Assembly (NCBI RefSeq): GCF_016919245.1 | Contig: NZ_JAFEJA010000002.1 | Coordinates: forward strand, 1,490,501-1,554,500 | Length of the DNA stretch: 64,000 nt | Source of the DNA: Streptomyces zhihengii | GTDB lineage: Bacteria; Actinomycetota; Actinomycetes; Streptomycetales; Streptomycetaceae | Direction: 5' to 3' | Shown: piece after piece, positions 8,617-16,579 of the stretch | How the letters are laid out: each line of letters begins with the position of its first letter | Numbering within the stretch: the first letter of the stretch is position 1 | The notes under the pieces: generated by a model | What the model was told of the DNA's origin: nothing | The model's input: only the letters and a program-made list of their open reading frames with translations | Databases searched by the model: none | Program-made: the position numbers and the translations under genes

Positions 8617-8943
8617 ATGCCGGCAGGATCGAACGCCAAGAGGGAACGGCAGTACGAGCACATCAAGGACAGCGCGGAGCGGCGGGGCGAGTCCACCGGC
8701 CGCGCCGAGGAGATCGCCGCACGCACGGTCAACAAGGAGCGTGCCCGCGCCGGCGAGTCGAAGACGGCGAGCAGGACCTCGACGCAGGACAGGAAGTCGG
8801 CTTCCCAGCGCGGCGGCGAACGCTCCCACCAGGGCGCCCAGGGCCCCACCAGGGACCAGCTCTACGAAGAGGCGAAGAAGAAGAACATCGAGGGCCGCTC
8901 CTCGATGAACAAGCAGGAACTGCGCGAGGCGCTCGGCCGCTGA
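8617..8943 (+). CDS. Small basic protein with C-terminal Rho_N-like (SAP-type) motif
   Basis: This 108-residue charged protein has an N-terminal helical half rich in Arg, Glu and Lys (around residues 8-50) and a C-terminal Rho_N-like segment (TRDQLYEEAKKKNIEG, then SSMNKQELREAL). That helix-turn-helix-like module is found in Rho and in many small proteins often labelled plasmid stabilisation proteins. Nucleic-acid binding is plausible. GGAG lies upstream of the ATG at 8617. A strong terminator follows the gene. Confidence 0.65.
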   Translation: MPAGSNAKRERQYEHIKDSAERRGESTGRAEEIAARTVNKERARAGESKTASRTSTQDRKSASQRGGERSHQGAQGPTRDQLYEEAKKKNIEGRSSMNKQELREALGR

Positions 8944-8969
8944 CCCGCAGACCAGCAGATCCGTCGACC

Positions 8970-9005
8970 GGGAGGTGGGCCGGCCGCGCGGCCGGCCCAC
9001 CTCCC
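8970..9005 (+). terminator. Strong rho-independent-like hairpin
   Basis: A perfect inverted repeat with 16-bp arms (8970-8985 and 8990-9005) and a GCGC loop lies 27 bp past the stop of the Rho_N-like gene and 47 bp before the SDR start. No T-run follows. Confidence 0.75.
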
Positions 9006-9052
9006 CCCGCACGGCGCCCGCCCCCGGGCGCCGGACCGCCGAAGGAGGCGCC

Positions 9053-9859
9053 ATGTCCGACGCGTACACGGGACGACGGGTGGCCGTTGTCACCGGCGCC
9101 GATTCGGGCATCGGCCGGGCCAGCGCCGTCCGGCTCGCCGCCCTGGGAATGGACGTCGGCCTCACCTTCCACTCCGACGAACGGGGCGCGGAGGAGACCG
9201 CGCACGAAGTGGGGCGGCACGGCGGGCAGGCCGTCGTCGAGCACTGCGACCTCACCGTGCTGCCGGACGCGGCGGACGTCGTCGACATCTTCGCCCGGGA
9301 GCTGGGACGCGTCGACGTGCTCGTGAACAACGCGGGCACCGGAACCGCCACCCCGTTCCTCGACCTCGAACTCGCCACCGTGCAGCGCGTGCTGGACGTC
9401 GATCTGGTCGGCCCGCTGCTCTGCGCGCAGCGGGCCGCCCGCCACATGATCGAGCAGGGCGACGGCGGCCGGATCGTCAACATCACCTCGGTGCACGAAC
9501 ACGCGCCCCGGGTGGGCGCCGCCCCCTACTGCGCGGCGAAGGGCGGCCTCGGCCTGCTGACGCAGGTGATGGCACTCGAACTCGCCGAGCACGGCATCAC
9601 CGTCAACGCGGTTGCCCCGGGGGAGATCGCCACCCCCATGACCGGGCAGACCGACACCGACGTCCACGCCGCGGAGCGCCCCGGCGTGCCGCTGCGCCGC
9701 CCCGGCGACGCGCGCGAGGTGGCGGCCGTCGTCGGCTTCTTGGCCGGCCCCGAGGCGTCGTACGTCACCGGCGCCTCCTGGCCCGTGGACGGGGGCATGC
9801 TCCGCATGGGCCCCATGGCGGGATCCCATCTCGGCGACGACAGCTGGCGCGTCCCCTAG
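9053..9859 (+). CDS. SDR-family NAD(P)-dependent oxidoreductase
   Basis: This 268-residue classical short-chain dehydrogenase has the cofactor motif TGADSGIG at about residues 14-21, NNAG near 92, catalytic Ser in NITSVHEH, and the YCAAK active-site Tyr/Lys. The C-terminal PGEIATPMT and SYVTGASWPVDGG segments match glucose-1-dehydrogenase-like and FabG-like members. The ATG has GGAGG six bases upstream. It lies between two terminators, so it is a monocistronic unit. The substrate is unknown. Confidence 0.9.
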   Translation: MSDAYTGRRVAVVTGADSGIGRASAVRLAALGMDVGLTFHSDERGAEETAHEVGRHGGQAVVEHCDLTVLPDAADVVDIFARELGRVDVLVNNAGTGTATPFLDLELATVQRVLDVDLVGPLLCAQRAARHMIEQGDGGRIVNITSVHEHAPRVGAAPYCAAKGGLGLLTQVMALELAEHGITVNAVAPGEIATPMTGQTDTDVHAAERPGVPLRRPGDAREVAAVVGFLAGPEASYVTGASWPVDGGMLRMGPMAGSHLGDDSWRVP

Positions 9860-9890
9860 GCCCCCGACGCCCCGCCGGATCCCCCGGAAA

Positions 9891-9941
9891 CCGTTCGGCG
9901 CCCCGTTCGCGCGCTCCCCGCGCGGACGGGGCGCCGAACGG
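9891..9941. terminator. Long bidirectional terminator between convergent genes
   Basis: A near-perfect inverted repeat of about 23 bp per arm (CCGTTCGGCGCCCCGT starts the left arm) surrounds a short CTCCC loop. It lies between the SDR stop (9859) and the stop of the converging DUF4235 gene (9955), so it can serve both. Confidence 0.8.
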
Positions 9942-9954
9942 CGCCGTGCCCCCG

Positions 9955-10221
9955 TCAGCCGGGCCACACCCCCGTCGCACGGTGCACGGCGGTCGCGCCC
10001 GCGCGGTCCACACCCGCCTTGACGGCGGCGAACACGGCGCCCTGGAGCGTGGCGGCGAGCAGGACCTCGCGCCAGGTGCGGTCGGGGTCCGTGGCGTCCG
10101 GTGCGTCGTCGTCGTGGCCGAGCTTCTTCCAGACCTGCTTGAACAACGCGCCCGCGAGAGCGCCGCTGACCGCTCCCAGGACCATGCCGACCGGCTTGTA
10201 GGCGATTTTGGACGCCTTCAT
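9955..10221 (-). CDS. DUF4235 membrane-associated small protein
   Basis: This 88-residue protein has two glycine/alanine-rich hydrophobic segments: residues 12-28 (GMVLGAVSGALAGALF) and about 53-70. Between them is an acidic loop (GHDDDAPDATDPD). This matches the DUF4235 family of Actinobacteria, whose function is unknown. The ATG has an excellent GGAAGGA ribosome site. It is close to the YihY-type gene upstream on the same strand (127-bp gap). Confidence 0.75.
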   Translation of the reverse strand: MKASKIAYKPVGMVLGAVSGALAGALFKQVWKKLGHDDDAPDATDPDRTWREVLLAATLQGAVFAAVKAGVDRAGATAVHRATGVWPG

Positions 10222-10348
10222 CGCGTGTCCTTCCCTCGAACCGACTGGGCCCGGACCCGCATTCGATCCGTCCTGGGCCCCCGCGTACCCGGGGCGGCGC
10301 CGCGCAGTCCCCGCGCGGCGCCGCCCCGGGCACGAGCCTCCCGGTCAG

Positions 10349-11389
10349 TCAGTCCCCCCGCCGGTCCTCGGGGTCCTCGGGGCCGGTGTCACCCATCGCC
10401 CGCCGGTCCTCCTCGCTCCACTTGCGGGTGTCCCGGGGCTCGACGTACGGCTCCTCCCGCGGCGGGTGGCCCGCCACGATGGCGCGCTCCCGGTCCATCT
10501 CCGCGTCGAACTCCAGGCCGAGCAGGATGGCGAGATTGGTGATCCACAGCCACACGAGGAAGACGATGACACCGGCCAGGGTGCCGTAGGTCTTGTTGTA
10601 CGAGCCGAAGTTGGCGACGTAGACGGCGAAGCCGGCCGACGCGATCAGCCAGATCAGCAGGGCGAGCAGGCTGCCCAGCGTCACGAACCGGAAGCCGCGG
10701 CCCTTGGCGTTGGGCGCGGCCCAGTACAGGATCGCCAGCATCAGCGCGACCAGCAGCACCAGCACCGGCCACTTGGCGATCGCCCACACCGTCAGCGCCG
10801 TGTCGCCGATGCCCAGCGCCGTCCCCAGCTCGCGGGCCAGACCGCCGGTGAAGACGACCATCAGCGCGGTGACGCAGGCGAGCACCATCAGCAGCAGCGT
10901 CAGGCCCACGCGTACCGGGAGCACCTTCCAGACGGGGCGGCCCTCCGGCAGGTCGTACACCGCGTTGGAGGTACGGATGAACGCCCCCACATAGCCGGAG
11001 GCGGACCACAGGGCGCCCAGCAGGCCGACCACGGCCAGCACCGAGCCGACCCCCGCGCTGCCCTGTAACTGCGTCACCGCGTCGGTCAGCACGTCCCGGG
11101 CGGGGCCCGGGGCCAGCTTCTTGATGTTGTCGAGCACCGACTGCGTGGCCGAGTCCCCGGCGATCCCCAGCATCGAGATCAGCACCAGCAGCGCGGGGAA
11201 CAGCGCCAGTACGGCGTAGTACGTCAGGGACGCGGCCCGGTCGGTCAGCTCGTCCTGCTGGAACTCCTTCACGGTGCGTTTGAGCACCGCGCCCCAGGAC
11301 TTCTTGCCGAGGTCGGTCGGGGTGTCCGGCGCCTCGCCCTCAGCCCTCGGAGGGGACGCGGTGTCACGGTGGGTCCGGTCTCTGGTCAT
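10349..11389 (-). CDS. YihY/BrkB-family inner membrane protein
   Basis: This 346-residue protein has about six membrane helices. The family signature is clear: DRAASLTYYAVLALFPALL near residue 48, the GSVLAVVGLLGALWSASGYV stretch, and the final helix ending NLAILLGLEFDAEMDRERA. The hydrophilic termini are charged. Family members were once called ribonuclease BN in error; a role in envelope transport or lipid handling is suspected. The ATG at 11389 was chosen because the longer frame upstream is low-complexity. No strong ribosome site is visible. Confidence 0.85.
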   Translation of the reverse strand: MTRDRTHRDTASPPRAEGEAPDTPTDLGKKSWGAVLKRTVKEFQQDELTDRAASLTYYAVLALFPALLVLISMLGIAGDSATQSVLDNIKKLAPGPARDVLTDAVTQLQGSAGVGSVLAVVGLLGALWSASGYVGAFIRTSNAVYDLPEGRPVWKVLPVRVGLTLLLMVLACVTALMVVFTGGLARELGTALGIGDTALTVWAIAKWPVLVLLVALMLAILYWAAPNAKGRGFRFVTLGSLLALLIWLIASAGFAVYVANFGSYNKTYGTLAGVIVFLVWLWITNLAILLGLEFDAEMDRERAIVAGHPPREEPYVEPRDTRKWSEEDRRAMGDTGPEDPEDRRGD

Positions 11390-11816
11390 GGACGACTGGT
11401 AACCGCCCCCGGCGCCCCCATGCGCCGGCACCCGGGAGAAGTTCCCGGTTCGGTGCGATCCGCGTGGCTCCGCGAGCCGTCCGCCCGCCGTCGGCCGAGC
11501 GGCCGGACGGGCGGCCGGAGATGCGTCGGAGCGCGGGTGTCCGGCCGCACGCCCCGGCGCGGGCGCCCATGCCTCCGGCGTGGCGCCCGGCAGCAGGAGG
11601 TTCGACATCGATCCAGGTCAGGGCATGCGTGCGCCGGGGCGTGCGGGCCCGGTGCCCGTGCTCCCCGACACCCACACGGAGCAGTCGCGGCGGAAGGCGC
11701 ACCGGACCCGGTGGGAGGACCGTGCCCTTGGCGGCCTCCGGCGGCCGCTGCACACTCCGATTGGGTTCTCGCACGGGGCCCCGCCGTGAGGCGTCACTCC
11801 TGACCGGAAGGCCCTG
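11390..11816. other. 427-bp intergenic region without a convincing gene
   Basis: This divergent gap should hold promoters for the YihY-type gene (minus) and the secreted anchor-C protein (plus). Open frames here are arginine/proline-rich and show no protein-like composition. I see no repeat, RNA motif or clear -35/-10 pair. A modest GGAAGG ribosome site for the plus-strand gene ends the region. Confidence 0.5.
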
Positions 11817-12461
11817 ATGCGTCACTTACGCATGTGCATAACCGCCCTGTCCGCGGCGGCACTTCTGCTGGGCACCACCGCCGCGACCGCCTCCGCCGCG
11901 CCGTCCCCCGCCACCCTCACCACGGGGGCGTGGCCCGACGGCTTCGAGGAGCCGGTCGTCCCGGCCCCGCAGCCGTTCACCTACATGGCCGCCGGCCAGA
12001 CCTTCGGCCCCTGGACGGTCGGGGGCGGCAGCGTCGACCTGGTCTCCGACCGGCTGTGGGACGCCGCCGAGGGCGACCAGTCCGTCGACCTCAGCGGAGG
12101 CGCTCCCGGCAGCATCTCCCGGACCGTCCCCACGCTCCCGCTCACCACCTACGTCGTCACCTACAAGCTGGCCGGCAACACCGGCGGTCCGTCGCCCGTG
12201 GTCAAGACGGGGGACGTCAGGGTCAACGGCGCCCTCATCGACGACCTCACCTTCGACACCACCGGCCGCGGCCCCCGCGACATGGGCTGGGAGCAGCGCA
12301 CCGCGTACTTCACCACGGTGCTCCACACCTCGGCGACGCTGACCTTCACCAGCACCACGCCCGGCAACCGCGGTCCCGCCGTCGACGACGTCACGATCCG
12401 GAGCTGCCTGCTGGTGCTCTGCCTGCACAAGGGCCCGCAGCTGAGTCCCCACTCGGGGTGA
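11817..12461 (+). CDS. Secreted choice-of-anchor C / DUF642-like protein
   Basis: This 214-residue protein has a clear signal peptide (cleavage near ASA-APS, residue ~28) followed by a DUF642-type galactose-binding-like beta-sandwich. Recognisable pieces are the N-terminal DGFEEPV, GPWTVGGGSVDLV, the DQSVDLSGGAPGSISRT segment, and VDDVTIRSC at the end. Such domains sit in extracellular carbohydrate-binding or adhesion proteins. The C-terminus adds a short Cys-containing tail (CLLVLCLHKG). The start ATG follows GGAAGGCCCTG. Confidence 0.8.
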   Translation: MRHLRMCITALSAAALLLGTTAATASAAPSPATLTTGAWPDGFEEPVVPAPQPFTYMAAGQTFGPWTVGGGSVDLVSDRLWDAAEGDQSVDLSGGAPGSISRTVPTLPLTTYVVTYKLAGNTGGPSPVVKTGDVRVNGALIDDLTFDTTGRGPRDMGWEQRTAYFTTVLHTSATLTFTSTTPGNRGPAVDDVTIRSCLLVLCLHKGPQLSPHSG

Positions 12462-12999
12462 CCGGCTGAGGCGTCGTCAGCACCCCGCCCGCGTCGCCGC
12501 CCCGTTCCCGGGCCCGGCGGCGGGGGCCGCGACGTCCCGCCGACCGTCGCCGGCAGCGGGCCCGTGCTCGTGCCCGGACGTGCCTACCCGCCGCGCACCG
12601 CCCCGTATGCCACGCTGGGCGGACCGCCGACGCCCCCGCCCCGCGCCCGCCCCGGACTGCGCGCCCCGTTCCCGTCCGTCCGCATCCGCCGGCGGCACAC
12701 GGCCCGAAGCGACGGTGGACCGGGACGTCGTGGATGCCGGCGGCGGCGAACCGGGACGACGGACGGCCGGCGAGGCACGACGAGCCGCACCGGCACCACC
12801 AGCACGACCAGCACCACAGGCACCACCAGCGGCACCGGCACTGGCACCACAGGCGCGACGAAGCGACCGGCACACGGCAGAACGGCAGCGGACCCCCGGA
12901 GTGATGCGTGGACGATCCCGGCACACAAGTCCCGGCAGCCGGCCCCGCCGGCGCGCCCCGTGGAGCCGCCACCGGCGGGGCCGCCGGACGGCGGACCGG
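12462..12999. repeat. 538-bp region upstream of crtY with a CACCA/GCACC-rich low-complexity tract
   Basis: Between the anchor-C gene and crtY lies a region with no protein-like frame. At about 12780-12860 it carries an imperfect run of CACCAGCAC/GGCACC units with 3-bp periodicity. It should hold the crtY promoter, but I cannot see a convincing light-sigma (LitS-type) promoter by eye. The crtY frame is open across it, but its translation is Arg/Pro/Ala noise. Confidence 0.5.
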
Positions 13000-14235
13000 G
13001 TGAGCGGCGCGGACCGGTACACCGCTGGCACCTCGGACGTCGTCATCCTCGGTGCGGGCGCGGCGGGACTCAGCCTCGCCGACCGGCTGACCCGCGCCGG
13101 CGGCGCCACGGTCACCGTGGTGGAACCGCCCGACGGCCCGCTGCGGCCGCCCGAACGGAGGTGGTGCTTCTGGGACACGGAGGCGGACGACGTCGAGCCG
13201 GCCGTCCGGGCGTCCTGGTCGCGTCTGCGGATCCACGCCCCCGACGGCGGCGCCACCACCGTCGAACCGCACCCCCTGCGCTACCGCATGCTGGGCTCCG
13301 CCGCGTTCGAACGCCTGGTGCACGCACGGCTCGACGCGTCACCCCGGGCGCGGGTGGTGCGGGCCGTGGCCGGTACCGTGCGCGCGGTCGGCGACGGCGC
13401 CGAAGTGCGCTGCTCGGTCCCGGACGGACGGGAACTGACCCTGCGCGCCCGCCTCGTGTTCGACTCGCGTCCGCTGCCCGCGCTGCCGCCCGCCCGTACG
13501 ACGCTGCTCCAGCACTTCTGCGGCTGGTTCGTGCGCACGGCGGCCGGGCGCTTCGATCCGGGCGTTGCCGACCTGATGGACTTCCGGGTGCCGCAGCCGC
13601 GCCACGGCCTCGCCTTCGGCTACGTCCTGCCGCTGGCGTCCGACCACGCCCTCGTCGAGTACACCGAGTTCTCCCGGGCCCCGCTAACCCCGGCCGCGTA
13701 CGCGGCGGCGCTGAGCCACTACAGCCGCAAGGTCCTCGGGCTCCACGCCTTCACCGTCGAGGCCACCGAACACGGCGTCATCCCGATGACCGACGCGCGC
13801 TTCCCGCGCCGGATCGAGCCGGGCGTCTTCCGGATCGGGACCGCGGGCGGCGCCACCCGCCCCTCCACCGGCTACACCTTCGCCGCCGTGCGCCGCCAGA
13901 GCCGGGCCATCGCCGAGGGCCTGCGCGACGGGAGCACCACCGTCCCCGCCCCTCACGGGCGGCGCGCCCTCGCCATGGACGCCGTGCTGCTCCGGGCGCT
14001 GGACACCGGACGGATCGACGGCCCCGCCTACTTCACCCGCCTGTTCCGCACCACGCCCGCCGAACGCATCCTGCGCTTCCTGGACGGCGCCACCTCGCCC
14101 CGGGAGGAGTTCGGCATCGGACTGCGGGGCCCCGTGCTGCCGATGCTCCGGACCGCCGCCGAGCTCCCCTTCCTGCCCCGCCGCGAGCACCCTGCCGCAG
14201 CCCCCGTCAACGAACCGGAGAAGAACCGCCGATGA
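13000..14235 (+). CDS. crtY: Lycopene cyclase CrtY
   Basis: This 411-residue flavoprotein begins DVVILGAGAAGLSLADRL (residues 13-30, dinucleotide-binding GxGxxG). Further family marks are RRWCFWDT, QHFCGWFV, a PLASDHALVEYTEFS block and IGTAGGATRPSTGYTF, which define the CrtY/CrtL lycopene cyclases. It cyclises both ends of lycopene to beta-carotene. The GTG at 13000 was chosen because protein-like sequence starts there and the length fits the family. Its TGA overlaps the crtT ATG (ATGA). With crtI apparently lost, its substrate may not be made from this locus. Confidence 0.88.
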   Translation: MSGADRYTAGTSDVVILGAGAAGLSLADRLTRAGGATVTVVEPPDGPLRPPERRWCFWDTEADDVEPAVRASWSRLRIHAPDGGATTVEPHPLRYRMLGSAAFERLVHARLDASPRARVVRAVAGTVRAVGDGAEVRCSVPDGRELTLRARLVFDSRPLPALPPARTTLLQHFCGWFVRTAAGRFDPGVADLMDFRVPQPRHGLAFGYVLPLASDHALVEYTEFSRAPLTPAAYAAALSHYSRKVLGLHAFTVEATEHGVIPMTDARFPRRIEPGVFRIGTAGGATRPSTGYTFAAVRRQSRAIAEGLRDGSTTVPAPHGRRALAMDAVLLRALDTGRIDGPAYFTRLFRTTPAERILRFLDGATSPREEFGIGLRGPVLPMLRTAAELPFLPRREHPAAAPVNEPEKNRR

Positions 14236-15035
14236 CCCTCCTGCACGACCACGAGCTGGCCGGCGCCTTCGACCACGCCTCGCGGAGCTACGACCGGCTC
14301 ACCGCCCTCAACCCCGGCTACCGCACGGACCTGCTGCGCTCGGCGCGCCGGCTGCGGCTGCCCCACGGCGGGGCGGGACTGCACATCCTCGACCTGGGAT
14401 GCGGCACCGGCGCCTCCACACTGGCCCTGCTGCGGGTGGCGCCCCGCGCCCGGATCACCGGCGTGGACGCCTCGGCGGGCATGCTCCGGCGGGCACGCTG
14501 CAAGCCGTGGCCCGACCGTGTGGACTTCCGCCATCTGCCCGCGGAGGAGCTGACCCCGGACACGGCAGGGCCGTTCGACGCGGTCTTCGCCGCCTATCTG
14601 TTCCGCAACCTGACCGATCCGGACGGCGTCCTCGCCGGGATCCGGGCCCTGCTGCGCCCCGGCGGCAGGCTGGCCGTGCACGAGTACAGCCTCAGCGGCT
14701 CGGCGCGCCACCGGGCCCTGTGGACCGCCGTGTGCCAGGGGGTGATCCTGCCGGCGGGCTCCCTCAGCGGGGACCGGGCCCTCTACCGCCATCTGTGGCG
14801 CAGCGTCCTCGACTTCGACACCGCCCCCGCGTTCACCCGGCGCCTGGCGCGCGCCGGGTTCGGCGACCCGCGCGCGGTGCCGGTCGCCGGCTGGCAGACC
14901 GGCATCGCGCACACCTTCGTCGCCCACACCGCCCACACCGCCCCGACGGGGCCGACGACGCCGGAGATCCCGAGCACCCCGAACACGCCCGGGACCCCGG
15001 GCACCCCGAACACGCCCACCCCGCCGACCCGATGA
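14232..15035 (+). CDS. crtT: Carotenoid-cluster SAM methyltransferase CrtT
   Basis: This 267-residue class I methyltransferase of UbiE/MenG type carries the SAM motif LDLGCGTG at residues 53-60, an acidic GVDAS after the second strand, and DAVFAAYLFRNL, as in CrtT of the S. griseus/S. coelicolor crtYTU unit. It is coupled to crtY by an ATGA overlap and to the crtU remnant by another. The last ~30 residues are an unusual Pro/Thr/Asn repeat tail (for example TPNTPGTPGTPNTP). The precise role of CrtT in the family is unclear; the assignment rests on position and fold. Confidence 0.8.
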   Translation: MTLLHDHELAGAFDHASRSYDRLTALNPGYRTDLLRSARRLRLPHGGAGLHILDLGCGTGASTLALLRVAPRARITGVDASAGMLRRARCKPWPDRVDFRHLPAEELTPDTAGPFDAVFAAYLFRNLTDPDGVLAGIRALLRPGGRLAVHEYSLSGSARHRALWTAVCQGVILPAGSLSGDRALYRHLWRSVLDFDTAPAFTRRLARAGFGDPRAVPVAGWQTGIAHTFVAHTAHTAPTGPTTPEIPSTPNTPGTPGTPNTPTPPTR

Positions 15036-15283
15036 GCCCCGCCGCGTACCCACCCCGCCGCGGCCGCGACCGCGGAGCCCGTGTCGTCATGCCCGTCCCC
15101 CGCCGGGACCGCCTCACCGTCCGGGAGGCGCCGGGCGTCGCCGTGGTCGGCGGCGGCATCGCCGGGCTCTCCGCTGCCGTCCTGCCGGCCGAACGCGGCG
15201 CCCGCCCAGGAGGCGCTCGCAGGCCGGCTCTCCGGCCACGGCACCAGGTGCTGCGCACCCTCTCCGCCCTCGCCGTCCGCTAA
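15032..15283 (+). pseudogene. crtU: Remnant of crtU (carotene desaturase/methylase)
   Basis: The 83-codon frame starts by ATGA overlap with crtT and keeps a CrtU-like N-terminus: basic RRGRDRGARVVMP, then VAVVGGGIAGLSAA (FAD-binding GxGxxG, residues ~36-49) up to about residue 57. It then switches to Arg-rich sequence and ends with VLRTLSALAVR, which resembles the family's usual C-terminus. Intact CrtU is about 500 residues, so roughly 430 codons are missing internally. No catalytic or substrate domain remains, so isorenieratene formation from this copy is not possible. The C-terminal resemblance is from memory and less sure than the N-terminal match. Confidence 0.75.
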
Positions 15284-15340
15284 CGGCGGCGCATGGGGGT
15301 GATGCCCCGGCCCCGGGGCACGCGGGCGGGGGTCAGCGGT

Positions 15341-15517
15341 TCACCCGGGGAAGCGGCCCCCGCCGCGCAGCGCCCGGTGGTGCTCCGCGCAGGCGAGGTC
15401 GACGTGCCGACGGCGGCCGCCCCGTCCCGCGCACCGGCGCCGCCGGCCGGCGCCCCGGGCCGCGCCGCCGCGCCGGAGGCGTCCACCGGGCGGGGCGCCC
15501 GTCCACACCCGCGTCAC
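15341..15517 (-). pseudogene. Possible crtV remnant (58 codons) after crtB
   Basis: A GTG frame overlaps the crtB stop by GTGA, exactly where crtV follows crtB in classical Streptomyces crtEIBV operons. The frame is 58 codons, Arg/Gly-rich, and only the last third (HVDLACAEHHRAL) looks protein-like. No CheB-type methylesterase motif is present. It may be a third deletion scar or merely noise. Confidence 0.3.
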
Positions 15518-16509
15518 CGCGCGGGGCCGTTCCCCGGCACCGCCGCGTCCCGGTCCGCGGAGCCGGCGGGCACGGCCCGGGCGCGCCACCGGGCGCCGGC
15601 CACCCGCGCCGCGCCGGCCGCGGCGGTCGCCGCCCGGCGACCCCGGGACACCGCCACACGGCGGTGCAGCACCGGGTAGTCCGCGTCCGCGACGGCGTCG
15701 AGGATCCCGCCGTACAGCACGAACGCCGCCCGGATGCACGGGCGTACCCGCGGGTCGAGCATCGCGATCCCCGGTTCCGCCTCCCGGTACACCTCGCGCG
15801 TCATGGCCTCGGCCGCCACCAGGGCCGCGCGGATCCTGCCGTCCCGCCGCCCCGTCCGGCGGCTCCACTCCAGCAGCGGCCGGTCCACGCCGTGGGCGGC
15901 CAGCAGATCGGCCGGCAGGTACACCCGTCCGCGGTCCAGGTCCTCGCCCGCGTCCCGCAGGAAGTTGGTGAGCTGGAACGCCACGCCGAGCGCCGCCGCG
16001 TGCGGGGCTGCCTCCTCGCGCGGGACGACGGTGCCGAGCACCGGCAGCATCTGGAGGCCGATCACCGCGGCGGAGCCGTGCATGTAGGCGCGCAGGTCGG
16101 CGTAGGTCGGATAGTCGGTGACCCGCAGATCGCTGCGCATCGAGGCCAGGAAGTCGGCGAACAGGATGTGCTCGATCCCGAGGCGTTCCGCCGTGTGCGC
16201 CACCGCCCGCACCACCGGATCGGTCCCGCGGCCCGTGCGCAGCCCGTGCGCGAGGTCGTTCTCCAGTTCCTTCAGGCGGGCGTCCCGTTCGCCGGGCGGG
16301 CGGGACGGGCCGAGGTCGTCCACGATGTCGTCGGCCCGCCGGGCGAAGCCGTACAGGGCGTGCACCGAGGAGCGCCGGTCCACCGGCAGCAGACGGGTCG
16401 CCAGGAAGTACGTGCGCCCGTGCCGGGCGTTGAGCGTCCGGCACCTGCGGTAGGCCGCGCGGAGCGCGGGATCGGTGATGCCTGCGGCGTCCAGTTCACG
16501 ACGGGTCAT
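15514..16509 (-). CDS. crtB: Phytoene synthase CrtB
   Basis: This 331-residue squalene/phytoene synthase has both Asp-rich motifs: DDIVD at residues 60-64 and [15 protein letters not shown] at 185-199. It also has [11 protein letters not shown] and [19 protein letters not shown]. It condenses two geranylgeranyl diphosphates to phytoene. The ATG at 16509 lies inside the crtI remnant, so coupling through the remnant is preserved. The last ~35 residues are Ala/Arg-rich. Catalytically it looks intact. Confidence 0.92.
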   Translation of the reverse strand: MTRRELDAAGITDPALRAAYRRCRTLNARHGRTYFLATRLLPVDRRSSVHALYGFARRADDIVDDLGPSRPPGERDARLKELENDLAHGLRTGRGTDPVVRAVAHTAERLGIEHILFADFLASMRSDLRVTDYPTYADLRAYMHGSAAVIGLQMLPVLGTVVPREEAAPHAAALGVAFQLTNFLRDAGEDLDRGRVYLPADLLAAHGVDRPLLEWSRRTGRRDGRIRAALVAAEAMTREVYREAEPGIAMLDPRVRPCIRAAFVLYGGILDAVADADYPVLHRRVAVSRGRRAATAAAGAARVAGARWRARAVPAGSADRDAAVPGNGPAR

Positions 16510-16579
16510 GGGTGCCTGCCACGGTCGGGGAGGGCGCGGGGCGCGCCGTGTCGTCGGTCGGTCCGGTGACGGTCCTCAC
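16496..16579 (-). pseudogene. crtI: 27-codon scar of crtI (phytoene desaturase)
   Basis: A GTG overlapping the crtE stop (GTGA) opens a frame reading VRTVTGPTD, closely matching the N-terminus of Streptomyces CrtI as I recall it. After nine codons it breaks to [17 protein letters not shown] and stops at 16496, past the crtB ATG. Intact CrtI is about 500 residues and lies between crtE and crtB; here the two genes are only 66 bp apart. The scar keeps the start-stop coupling of crtE to crtB. FAD-binding and catalytic regions are gone. Confidence 0.72.

Noticed and set aside
8729..10333. 534-codon minus-strand frame antisense to the SDR and neighbours
   Set aside because: No domain logic and high Arg/Gly/Pro; the plus-strand SDR and minus-strand DUF4235 explain the region.
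11390..11816. Short plus-strand ORFs at 11464 and 11580
   Set aside because: Composition is Arg/Pro/Gly noise, no ribosome site or family likeness.
12564..15035. 823-codon plus-strand frame running into crtT, and similar very long frames elsewhere
   Set aside because: Upstream of 14232 it is Arg/Pro/Gly-rich and out of frame with crtY, which has clear cyclase motifs. It is a high-GC shadow frame; only the crtT part is real.
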